Assembly: GCA_017648805.1 (NCBI GenBank)
Contig: JAGCIC010000032.1
Coordinates: 1-5,795 of the forward strand
DNA length: 5,795 bases
Direction of reading: 5' to 3'
From: Clostridia bacterium
Lineage (GTDB): Bacteria > Bacillota_A > Clostridia > Christensenellales > Aristaeellaceae
The position numbers and the translations under genes are program-made. The notes below the pieces were generated by a model. That model was given only the letters and a program-made list of their open reading frames with translations. It was not told the DNA's origin and did no database searches. Of the stretch, positions 1 through 5,795 are shown piece after piece (the stretch's first letter is position 1; every line of letters starts with the position of its first letter).

Positions 1-213
1 ATTGAACAGAATGGGGTTGAATATACTCGTCAGGCGATGATACTCTTCGTTCGGAATACGGAAATACGACTGCGCCCACTCGCCAATACCTGGCATGCGG
101 CGACCCTTCCACTCCCCCGCTGGCAGACAGTATAGCCCCCAGTGAATCATCAGGCCGAATTTCGCGTCCTTAAACCACTGAGGGCAGTCCCTCATCTGCA
201 TCGACCAGTCCAT
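1..213 (-). CDS. GH29 alpha-L-fucosidase, N-terminal part (cut by window edge)
   Basis: The first 71 residues of a glycoside hydrolase family 29 enzyme, which removes terminal alpha-L-fucose from glycans by a retaining mechanism. The segment PQWFKDAKFGLMIHWG (residues 11-26) is the family's typical N-terminal signature. His24 corresponds to the His of the FIHWG motif that contacts fucose in known GH29 structures. GEWKG (33-37) and RMPGIGEW (39-46) follow, as is usual, and FNP (65-67) begins the next conserved segment. The catalytic nucleophile and acid/base lie beyond the window, so activity cannot be judged. The ATG at 211-213 is chosen because GGAGG sits 6 nt upstream (220-224) in the 13-bp gap after the esterase stop codon, which suggests translational coupling. 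There is no signal peptide, so the enzyme should be cytoplasmic and act on imported oligosaccharides. The family call is firm; the linkage preference is not known. Confidence 0.93.
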   Translation of the reverse strand, partial: MDWSMQMRDCPQWFKDAKFGLMIHWGLYCLPAGEWKGRRMPGIGEWAQSYFRIPNEEYHRLTSIFNPILFN

Positions 214-226
214 TCTTTACCTCCGC

Positions 227-1576
227 TCAGTCAGCTTTGACCCTGTAAAACGGCACCACGGGCAGCAGCGTAAGGCTGTCCCTGAAGGGCGCGTGGAAGG
301 GCGCTTCCTCCATATCGTAGGAAACAAACACATCCCCTTCCGTCTGCCGCGCCAGTGTGAGACATATGCTGTCCGCGCCCGGCCTGACCTCCGTTATGTC
401 TATTATACCACGTTCGTCTTCCGCGCGGAAGCACTCACTTAGCCTTGACGCGCACTGTCTGTGCAGTTCTCCCGCAAGAGCGCCGATCTTTACGGTTATC
501 CGGCTGCCATCCGCGCTTATGCCGCACGCCAGGGGAGCTTTTTCGCCCCGGCAGATGAGCCTCGCCAGCATTTCGCCCAGCGCCACGTTGGCCCGGGAGG
601 AATTGTGGATCTCGTCCCCCAGCTCCATGCCCGTGGTGGGCAGCAGATACACAGCGTCAAGCTCCTGCGACAGTTCCAGCTGTATTTCGCGTATACGGTT
701 CCAGGAATCGGAGTCGTGAGGCGCGTCGTAACGGTTGAGCTGGAAAGTGTAATACGGTATGGTATACTTAAGCGCCCGGCGTGTCTCTTCTGCCATGCGG
801 GTGAATTTTTCCGCGTAGGTGTCCGCCCCGTCCGGGGACGCGTCGGCGCAGCCCTGGTACCAGAACACCGCCTTCGCCCCGCCCGCCCGGCGGATCTTGC
901 GTATCATGTTCAGGTTCAGCTCTCCCCCGTTCCGGGTGTCCCACCGGCTTATGGAGCTGCCGCCCTGGGCGCAGGCGATAAGGCCCACGGGCACACCCTC
1001 GATGCGGGAATACTCCCTGCCGAAGGAAATGAACGGAGAAGTGCCCGTCTGGCCCATGGGTGCATTCGGGCAGTCCGGGGCGTCGGTGGCATCGTTGAGC
1101 GGATGGGCGGCCATGTCCCATCTGCCGCTGTTTCTTAAAACGTGCACCATCATGTCCGGCGGATCGAACGCCGCGCCTTTGCTGTAGCCCGCGGAGTTGC
1201 TCTGTCCCGCCATGGCGAACACGTCCCCCGCACCCAGGTGCGTCCTTATGTCGCCCCGGAAGCGCCAGTGCTCCCTCGTCTTTGCGCTCACCGCGTCCAG
1301 GCAGGTCTCCAGGCGGTACAGCCCTCCCCGGGGCAGCCTTACGTCGGCCTCCCAGGTCTTGTCGGTGATCACGTCGGCGTCGGTCCAGTCGTAAACTACG
1401 GAATTGTCGTCCTCACGCGCCAGGCGGTATTCGGGGGTCACGGACGAAACGCCCGCTTTTTTCGCGCCCTCCTCCAGCCGCCACGAGCCGCCGATCCTGA
1501 CCGAAGCCATGCCGTCATACGTCTGAACGACCTGCCAGGACTGCAGGCCGAATGTGATCCTTACGCCGTAAAACAT
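227..1576 (-). CDS. Sialate O-acetylesterase-like SGNH hydrolase (SASA/DUF303 family)
   Basis: A 449-residue carbohydrate esterase predicted to remove O-acetyl groups from sugars. The family is named for sialate 9-O-acetylesterase but also includes esterases acting on plant glycans. Residues 1-115 look like a beta-rich N-terminal domain. The SGNH core follows: GQSNSAG at 124-130 (block I, likely nucleophile Ser126), AQGGSSISRW at 203-212 (block II, oxyanion-hole Gly), WYQGCADA at 239-246 (block III region) and GDEIHNSS at 320-327 (Asp321/His324, the DxxH catalytic pair). Residues 350-449 look like a second beta-rich domain. Block III is odd: the family usually has QGES(D/N), but here Glu is replaced by Cys243 and Ser by Ala244. 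There is no signal peptide, so it should be cytoplasmic. The start at 1574-1576 has GAGG a few bases upstream; Met23 is a less likely start. It lies 13 bp before the fucosidase gene, so the two are probably co-translated. Family is confident; substrate is not. Confidence 0.88.
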   Translation of the reverse strand: MFYGVRITFGLQSWQVVQTYDGMASVRIGGSWRLEEGAKKAGVSSVTPEYRLAREDDNSVVYDWTDADVITDKTWEADVRLPRGGLYRLETCLDAVSAKTREHWRFRGDIRTHLGAGDVFAMAGQSNSAGYSKGAAFDPPDMMVHVLRNSGRWDMAAHPLNDATDAPDCPNAPMGQTGTSPFISFGREYSRIEGVPVGLIACAQGGSSISRWDTRNGGELNLNMIRKIRRAGGAKAVFWYQGCADASPDGADTYAEKFTRMAEETRRALKYTIPYYTFQLNRYDAPHDSDSWNRIREIQLELSQELDAVYLLPTTGMELGDEIHNSSRANVALGEMLARLICRGEKAPLACGISADGSRITVKIGALAGELHRQCASRLSECFRAEDERGIIDITEVRPGADSICLTLARQTEGDVFVSYDMEEAPFHAPFRDSLTLLPVVPFYRVKAD

Positions 1577-1617
1577 GTTTACCTCAAGCAGCGTTCTCCC
1601 GTTCTTTTAATTCTAAA

Positions 1618-1644
1618 ATTGCCGGAGGAGGACCCTCCGGCAAT
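1618..1644 (-). terminator. Intrinsic terminator / attenuator between transport and enzyme genes
   Basis: A perfect inverted repeat: the 11-bp arm ATTGCCGGAGG (1618-1628) pairs with 1634-1644 around a 5-nt loop. Read on the minus strand, the GC-rich stem ends in A-T pairs and is followed by TTTAGAATT, a short T-rich tail. It starts 17 nt after the binding-protein stop codon and ends about 40 bp before the esterase start. The tail is weak (about four Ts in a row including the stem end), so partial read-through into the esterase and fucosidase genes is likely. No convincing new promoter is seen after it, which supports an internal attenuator over a full operon end. Confidence 0.7.
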
Positions 1645-1661
1645 CGGTTGAAACGTGTGGT

Positions 1662-3362
1662 TTAGTCGTTGTACAGGCTCAGGCTGTCCAGGTCGACGCT
1701 CTCGTTGATGATGCCGATGAGCTCGTCGAAGCCCTGGTACTGGCTCTTCACGCCTTCAACGTAGGCGGCCCATACGGCGTCGTCGTTGATGTCGAGTTCG
1801 CCGGTGATGAACTTGTTGCCTTCGGTCTTGGCGTACTTATCGCAGGCGGAAGTGAGGGTAGACCTCTGGGTCTTCTGCTCATCGGTAAGGTTCACCAGGG
1901 GAGCGCGGTCATAGGGAGATACGGACTCGGGGCCGCCGTTGATAGCGGTCTCCATCCAGTAATAGCCCTCGTAGTAGCCTCTCTCGGGGCTCCACCACGG
2001 ATCGGGATCGCTGTAAGCGGAGATGGTGGAGAAGATCTGCGGCACGAACGGGATGCCGGTGCGGCAAGTGGCGGAGGACATGATGCCTTCGTCAGCCAGC
2101 GCCTGGCCGCGCTCGGAGGAGGGCAGGCCCATGATCTTGTCGGTGTAGTGACGCAGGCCGTCGGCGGGATCAAGATACCAGTCTTCGCCTTCTTCGCCCC
2201 AGTTGAGCATCAGGTAGATGTCGGGAGAGTACTGATAGTCGATCATGGAAACGACCCACTCGGGATACTCGGTCTCGGCGTCGATGTAGATGCCCATGGT
2301 GCGGTTGGTGCCCAGGTTCTTGCCGGTGATCTTGCTGCCCCACTTCCAGGGCCTGCCGTACTCTTCGTTCTCGGGCAGGTACGCAAGACCCCACTCGATG
2401 CCTTCTTCGGCGTTGGGGTTGTAGGAGTAGTTCAGGTAGCCCAGCCACAGGGTAGGCACGCACAGCACCTGGCCGGTGGTGGCAACGGCGGTAGCATCGT
2501 CGCGGGTCTGGAACTCGGGATCGATGTAGCCGGCAGCGTACAGGTCATGCATCTCGGAGAGCATGGTGCGGAAGTTGTCCTCGATGGGGCCGTAGGAGAA
2601 CTCTTCGCCGTTCCAGTAGAGGGTATCCCAGGTGTGGAAGATGCCAACGAAACCGCGGTAGAAGGCATAGCCCTTCGCGCAGTTGGTCATCACGTACACC
2701 TTGGCTTCGGGATCGGCCGCCTTGATGGTGCCGTCGTCGATCAAGCCCTGCAGCGCGGCGCACAGGTCTTTGAACTCGTCCCAGGTGGTGGCGGGCTCAA
2801 GGCCGTTGTCCTTCAGCACGTCGAAGCGGTAGGCGTAGCCCGCGAAGGACTGGGCGCCCGCCAGGTTGACGTCGTTGTCATAGCCGTCCCAGAACACGTA
2901 GGAAGAACCGTCGGCATTCTGGATGCCGTCCCAGCCGCCCAGCACGCCGGCGACGAACTCGGGATAGTAGGCCATGTAGTCCTTGTACTCGCTGATGTTC
3001 AGCACCTTGCCGGCAGCGCCGTAGCTGTTCACATAGTCGCCCTGTGAATAGCTGTTCACGTCGCCGTACTCACCGGCAGCCAGCTGGGTCTGCTCTTTGC
3101 CCTGCCAGTCGTCCCAGGCAGTGGTCTGCCAGGTGATGTCCAGCTTGACGCCCAGGTAAGCTTCCATCTTCTCCTGCCACAGCTTCTGCATGCGGGTGGT
3201 CTGCGCGTCGGGTGTGAAGAGAGGCGCGGTCACTGTGATCTTCAGTGTTCCGTCGGGCAGTTCGGGATAGTCAACGCCTTCGATGGGGCCGCTCACGGCG
3301 AAAGCGGACATGCAGCCCAGGGCGAGGATGATCGCCACTGCCAATGCGAGCAGTTTCTTCAT
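1662..3362 (-). CDS. ABC transporter extracellular carbohydrate-binding protein, LplA-like
   Basis: A 566-residue solute-binding protein that should capture an oligosaccharide outside the cell and deliver it to the two permeases encoded upstream. Residues 1-22 form a leader: MKK, a hydrophobic stretch, then SAFA. Ala22 followed by Val23 fits signal peptidase I cleavage. Cys17 in ALGC is a weak lipobox because -3 is Ala. The mature protein begins with a beta strand (LKITVTAPLF, 40-49). RFDVLKDNGLEPATTWDEF (179-197) matches the hinge-side segment common in LplA/YtcQ-type proteins. NWGEEGEDWYLD (387-398) and KFITGELDIND (517-527) are also typical. The C-terminal lobe is rich in aromatic residues (DPWW 454-457, RGYYEGYYW 461-469), suited to stacking on sugars. 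The length is typical for this subfamily, longer than the 400-450 of ordinary CUT1 binding proteins. AGGAGG at 3374-3379 lies 11 nt before the ATG. The sugar bound cannot be read from the sequence. Confidence 0.92.
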   Translation of the reverse strand: MKKLLALAVAIILALGCMSAFAVSGPIEGVDYPELPDGTLKITVTAPLFTPDAQTTRMQKLWQEKMEAYLGVKLDITWQTTAWDDWQGKEQTQLAAGEYGDVNSYSQGDYVNSYGAAGKVLNISEYKDYMAYYPEFVAGVLGGWDGIQNADGSSYVFWDGYDNDVNLAGAQSFAGYAYRFDVLKDNGLEPATTWDEFKDLCAALQGLIDDGTIKAADPEAKVYVMTNCAKGYAFYRGFVGIFHTWDTLYWNGEEFSYGPIEDNFRTMLSEMHDLYAAGYIDPEFQTRDDATAVATTGQVLCVPTLWLGYLNYSYNPNAEEGIEWGLAYLPENEEYGRPWKWGSKITGKNLGTNRTMGIYIDAETEYPEWVVSMIDYQYSPDIYLMLNWGEEGEDWYLDPADGLRHYTDKIMGLPSSERGQALADEGIMSSATCRTGIPFVPQIFSTISAYSDPDPWWSPERGYYEGYYWMETAINGGPESVSPYDRAPLVNLTDEQKTQRSTLTSACDKYAKTEGNKFITGELDINDDAVWAAYVEGVKSQYQGFDELIGIINESVDLDSLSLYND

Positions 3363-3386
3363 ACTTCGTATTTCCTCCTGTTTATT

Positions 3387-3412
3387 TAATCTACCGCAAA
3401 AGCGGATGATTA
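3387..3412 (-). other. Intercistronic hairpin before the binding-protein gene
   Basis: On the minus strand, TAATC (3408-3412) pairs with GATTA (3387-3391) and CCGC (3402-3405) pairs with GCGG (3394-3397), with a 2x2 internal loop between them and a TTTT tetraloop. The stem includes the permease 2 stop codon and ends 7 nt before the AGGAGG of the binding-protein gene. No T-tract follows, so it is not a terminator. It could stabilise or process the mRNA to raise binding-protein output, but a chance structure is also possible. Confidence 0.35.
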
Positions 3413-4327
3413 TCCTTTTACCGCGCCGACCTGCATGCCGGCCTCAAAGTACTTCTGGATGAAGGGATAGATGACCAGCAGCGGGGCGATGGTCGCCAGC
3501 AGACAGGCGTACTGCACGTTCAGTTTGTTCACGCCGCCCTGCTGCATGGGCATGGCCGCGTCGGAGAAGGTGGCGGACACGGAAGTGTACACTATGGAGC
3601 GCAGTATGTTCTGTATGGGCTGGCGGGTAGAGTCCTTGATGTAAAGCATAGCGGCGAAGTAGCTGTTCCACATGCCGACTATCGCAAACAGGCTGAAGGT
3701 GGCGAACAGCGCCTTGGACAGGGGCAGGATTATCTTTACCAGGATCCTGAAGTCCCCGGCGCCGTCTATCAGCGCCGCTTCGCGTATCTCGTGGGAGATG
3801 CCCTTGAAGAATGAGCGGTACAGGAACGTGTTCCACGCACTTATGGCGCCCGGCAGTATCAGCGCCCATGTGGTGTCCATGAGCCCCAGATTTCGTATCA
3901 GCATATAGGCGGGTATGGTGCCGCCGGAAAAGAACATGGTTATGAGCAAAAGCACGCTTATGGGCTTTTTGAGCACGAAATCGTTGACCGAGAGCGGGTA
4001 GGCAAGGCACGCGGTCATGGAAACGGTGACCAGCGTAAAGCCTACGGCATAGATCAGCGTCCAGCCGTACGCGCGGTAGATCGTAACGTTGCTGAACACG
4101 ATCTCATAGCCCTTGAAATTGAATTCCTTGGGCCAGATGCCAACGCTGCCGCGGTCTATCATGCGGCTGGAAGACAGGGAAATGGCGATGACCCTCATGA
4201 AGGGCAGTATGACCAGTACGCAGCAGATCACGAGGAAGAGTATGTTGCATATGTCGAAGGAGTAGCCTCCGATATGTATCTTGTTTCTGACCCTTACGGG
4301 CTTGGAAGGCAGTGTGGTCTTCGTCAT
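3410..4327 (-). CDS. Carbohydrate ABC transporter permease, LplC/YtcP-like (CUT1)
   Basis: A 305-residue inner-membrane permease, the second of two that form the translocation channel for the imported sugar. Hydrophobic segments are visible at about 26-49, 88-112, 123-142, 152-170, 203-225 and 273-291, giving the six helices expected of this family. FSGGTIPAYM (133-142) is characteristic of the LplC/YtcP branch. The ATPase-coupling EAA loop is well kept: EAALIDGAG at 183-191, then LP at 201-202. The C-terminus FEAGMQVGAVKG, ending in the usual VGAVKG, is also typical of the branch. The start at 4325-4327 is supported by AAGGAGGGG (4335-4343), which overlaps the stop codon of permease 1; the 15-bp gap points to translational coupling. 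No ATPase gene is seen in the window, so a shared MsmX/MsmK-type protein probably supplies energy. The subfamily call is firm; the substrate is unknown. Confidence 0.95.
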   Translation of the reverse strand: MTKTTLPSKPVRVRNKIHIGGYSFDICNILFLVICCVLVILPFMRVIAISLSSSRMIDRGSVGIWPKEFNFKGYEIVFSNVTIYRAYGWTLIYAVGFTLVTVSMTACLAYPLSVNDFVLKKPISVLLLITMFFSGGTIPAYMLIRNLGLMDTTWALILPGAISAWNTFLYRSFFKGISHEIREAALIDGAGDFRILVKIILPLSKALFATFSLFAIVGMWNSYFAAMLYIKDSTRQPIQNILRSIVYTSVSATFSDAAMPMQQGGVNKLNVQYACLLATIAPLLVIYPFIQKYFEAGMQVGAVKG

Positions 4328-4342
4328 GATTACTCCCCTCCT

Positions 4343-5299
4343 TTACCAGATGGACTGCTCCGGGTCGATGGCCCGGACGATGGTGTTGGTGGTGAGCACC
4401 AGTATAAGGCTCACCACGCTCACCAGCAGGTTGACCGCGGTCGCGTAGTCGAAGCGGCCCATGGTGAGTCCCTGGGTGTAAACGTATGTGGATATGACGT
4501 CCAGATCCGTGCGGTTGGTGTTGTTCTGCAAAAGCAGGATCTTGGTGTAGTCCTGGGTGAGGATGTTGCCCGAGTTGAGTATCAGCACCATGGTGGTGGT
4601 GGGGAGTATCGCGGGCAGCGCCACGTGGCGGATCTTCTGGAAGCGGTTCGCGCCGTCTATATTCGCCACGTCGTACAAACTGGTGTCCACGTTGGAAAGG
4701 GCGGACAGGTATATGATCGAACCCCAGCCGGCGCCCTGCCAGATGGCGGAACCGACGTAGAAGGGCATGAAGTAGCGGGTGCCTTCGTTCATGTTGACCG
4801 CTTCGGCGCCGAATATCTTTCTTATATTGTTGAAAAGGCCGTTAAGTGAACCGAACTCGTTTAACATCGTGCAGATGACCACGATGGATATGAAGTGGGG
4901 CAGATAAGAAATGGACTGCACGCCGCGCTTCATCCATTTGGACGAGACCTCGTTGAGCGACAGCGCCAGTATGATGGGCATGGGATAGGTGAAAACCAGT
5001 GAGAAAATGCCGACCTTCAGTGTCTGCAGTATGATCTTCCAGCAGTTGACGTTGCCAAAGAATTCCTGCAAGTGCCTGAAGCCGACCCAGGGGCTGTCCA
5101 TTATGCCGTAGCCCGGCAGGTAATTCTTGAAGCCTACCAGCACCCCGTACATGGGGCCGTATGAAAACACGAACAGCAGCGCCATGGGCAGCACGCACAG
5201 AGCGACCAGCGTCCTCTGCTTCCAAAGTATCCTGAAGAAGCGGATGATCGGGTTGACCCGGTTCCTGCCCATGAGCACGGTGCTCCTTGCCTCTGTCAT
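4343..5299 (-). CDS. Carbohydrate ABC transporter permease, LplB-like (CUT1)
   Basis: A 318-residue inner-membrane permease, first gene of the leftward operon and partner of permease 2. Hydrophobic segments lie at about 30-47, 92-115, 130-147, 178-200, 229-246 and 286-310. VFSYGPMYGVLVGFKNY (44-60) and SPWVGFRHLQEFF (69-81) are standard LplB/YteP-type features, as is the C-terminal end AIDPEQSIW. The coupling loop reads LYDVANIDGANRFQ (208-221) followed by LP at 228-229. The usual Glu-Ala-Ala is therefore Asp210-Val211-Ala212, while the invariant Gly216 is kept. The ATG at 5297-5299 has GGAGG at 5307-5311, 7 nt upstream; Met10 has no such site. The promoter just upstream (5323-5353) makes this the likely first cistron. 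The ABC permease assignment is secure; the exact substrate is not. Confidence 0.95.
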   Translation of the reverse strand: MTEARSTVLMGRNRVNPIIRFFRILWKQRTLVALCVLPMALLFVFSYGPMYGVLVGFKNYLPGYGIMDSPWVGFRHLQEFFGNVNCWKIILQTLKVGIFSLVFTYPMPIILALSLNEVSSKWMKRGVQSISYLPHFISIVVICTMLNEFGSLNGLFNNIRKIFGAEAVNMNEGTRYFMPFYVGSAIWQGAGWGSIIYLSALSNVDTSLYDVANIDGANRFQKIRHVALPAILPTTTMVLILNSGNILTQDYTKILLLQNNTNRTDLDVISTYVYTQGLTMGRFDYATAVNLLVSVVSLILVLTTNTIVRAIDPEQSIW

Positions 5300-5322
5300 G
5301 CGCTCGCCTCCATTCCGACACT

Positions 5323-5353
5323 ATTCTACCATACTTTACCCCCCGCGTGTCAA
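5323..5353 (-). promoter_or_regulatory. Sigma-A-type promoter for the transporter operon
   Basis: On the minus strand a perfect TTGACA (-35, 5348-5353) is followed after 19 bp by TAGAAT (-10, 5323-5328). The bases just before the -10 are TATGG, matching the TRTGn extended -10 seen in Gram-positive promoters, which would offset the long spacer. The predicted start is near 5316, giving a leader of about 17 nt that still contains the GGAGG site at 5307-5311. Confidence 0.65.
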
Positions 5354-5373
5354 TACGTTTTATACATATTTTA

Positions 5374-5430
5374 ACTAAATTCCCTGCTTTATGGTTTATT
5401 TTTTAGTACGATGTCAACTAAAATTTTAGT
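5374..5430. promoter_or_regulatory. Candidate operator: 14-bp palindrome plus extra half-sites
   Basis: ACTAAAATTTTAGT at 5417-5430 is a perfect 14-bp palindrome. Its half-site recurs nearby as ACTAAA at 5374-5379 and TTTAGT at 5402-5407, so four half-sites fall within 57 bp of the divergent intergenic region. The longer word TTTTAGTA is directly repeated at 5401-5408 and 5424-5431, 23 bp apart. The palindrome centre is about 60 bp upstream of the predicted GH42 start, a typical activator position. The 5374-5379 half-site is about 60 bp upstream of the predicted operon start. The binding protein is unknown and no regulator gene lies in the window. The region is AT-rich, so some of this may be chance. 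Confidence 0.5.
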
Positions 5431-5471
5431 AATTCGCGAAATTCGGTATTCCATTGCGGGCTAAGATAGTG

Positions 5472-5477
5472 TATAAT
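5472..5477 (+). promoter_or_regulatory. -10 element of the GH42 promoter
   Basis: A consensus TATAAT lies 28 bp before the GH42 start codon. At 16-18 bp upstream of it no good -35 is found; the 17-bp position reads TTCCAT. A strong -10 with a poor -35 fits a promoter that needs an activator. The predicted transcript start is near 5484. Confidence 0.6.
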
Positions 5478-5505
5478 GGAAGCAACAGAAACCGGGAGGT
5501 CAGTT

Positions 5506-5795
5506 ATGGACGCCACCATGCCCGTAAGGCTCGAGAAGATCTACTTCGGCGGGGACTACAACCCCGACCAGTGGGATGAAAACACCATAGACGAGGATAT
5601 GCGCCTGTTCAGGAAAGCGCACATCAACCTGGTCACGCTGCCCGTGTTCTCCTGGGCTAAGCTGGAACCGGAGGAGGGCGTATACGACTTCGGCTGGCTG
5701 GACAGGATAATGGACAAACTGGCCGAAAACGGCATAGGCGTGAACCTGGCCACCCCCACCGTGGCGCAGCCCGCGTGGCTGAGCCGCAAATCTCC
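5506..5795 (+). CDS. GH42 beta-galactosidase, N-terminal part (cut by window edge)
   Basis: The first 96 codons of a glycoside hydrolase family 42 enzyme, which removes terminal beta-D-galactose from oligosaccharides by a retaining mechanism. FGGDYNPDQW (14-23) is the family's N-terminal hallmark. EDMRLFRKAHINLVTLPVF (30-48), SWAKLEPEEGVYDFGWLD (49-66) and NLATPTVAQPAWLSRK (80-95) follow the first strands of the TIM barrel as in other members. Both catalytic glutamates lie beyond the window. GGGAGG (5494-5499) sits 6 nt before the ATG at 5506-5508, favouring it over Met5. There is no signal peptide, so it should be cytoplasmic. The gene is divergent from the transporter operon and shares its intergenic control region, which suggests joint induction. 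GH42 enzymes act on various beta-galactosides, so the true substrate is better inferred from the neighbours than from the family. Confidence 0.93.
   Translation, partial: MDATMPVRLEKIYFGGDYNPDQWDENTIDEDMRLFRKAHINLVTLPVFSWAKLEPEEGVYDFGWLDRIMDKLAENGIGVNLATPTVAQPAWLSRKS

Noticed and set aside
461..1138. A 225-codon plus-strand open frame opposite the esterase gene
   Set aside because: The esterase frame carries clear SGNH motifs, while this frame has no recognisable domain or ribosome site.
1610..1615. TAGAAT on the minus strand after the terminator, a possible -10 for the esterase gene
   Set aside because: No -35 is found at proper spacing because that position falls inside the terminator stem.
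2148..3047. A 299-codon open frame on the plus strand inside the binding-protein gene
   Set aside because: It is exactly antisense to a well-supported gene, its translation is a Val/Gly/Ala-rich string with no family pattern, and GC-biased codons commonly create such frames.
5412..5417. A second TTGACA on the minus strand, a possible extra -35
   Set aside because: No good -10 lies 16-18 bp downstream of it, and the 5348-5353 copy with TAGAAT is a better promoter.
5300..5505. Possible riboswitch, small RNA or tRNA in the divergent gap
   Set aside because: Predicted leaders are only about 20 nt on each side, and no tRNA or conserved riboswitch pattern is visible.
5556..5789. A minus-strand open frame opposite the GH42 gene
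   Set aside because: The plus strand has the GH42 signature, a ribosome site and a -10 element; the reverse frame is a shadow.

Overview
The window looks like part of a glycan-utilisation locus from a fairly GC-rich Gram-positive bacterium. A gut or rumen Clostridia member (Christensenellales or Oscillospirales type) is my guess, not something the sequence proves. The support is strong GGAGG-type ribosome binding sites on every gene, tight operon spacing, an LplB/YtcP/LplA-style carbohydrate ABC importer with no ATPase gene of its own, and a Gram-positive-like leader peptide on the binding protein.

Layout. Five genes run leftwards on the minus strand in the order: permease 1 (4343-5299), permease 2 (3410-4327), solute-binding protein (1662-3362), SGNH/sialate-O-acetylesterase-like esterase (227-1576), and the first 71 codons of a GH29 alpha-L-fucosidase (1-213, cut by the window edge). 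A perfect 11-bp-stem hairpin (1618-1644) lies between the binding-protein gene and the esterase gene. It probably works as a partial terminator that separates the transport half from the enzyme half. A GH42 beta-galactosidase gene diverges on the plus strand (5506 to the window end, cut). The AT-rich gap between the divergent units (5300-5505) holds a recognisable promoter for each direction and a perfect 14-bp palindrome with additional copies of its half-site.

How the genes work together. The binding protein captures an oligosaccharide outside the cell and the two permeases import it, presumably powered by a shared MsmX/MsmK-type ATPase encoded elsewhere. The esterase, fucosidase and galactosidase show no secretion signal, so they should remove O-acetyl, alpha-L-fucosyl and beta-galactosyl groups in the cytoplasm. 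That enzyme set would suit an O-acetylated fucosyl-galactoside, such as a xyloglucan side-chain oligosaccharide or a host mucin/milk-type glycan. The choice between these is inference.

I see no CRISPR array, mobile element, RNA gene or clearly new system. The most interesting points are the palindrome in the divergent promoter region, an altered QGESD-type motif in the esterase, and the combined substrate logic of the enzymes.
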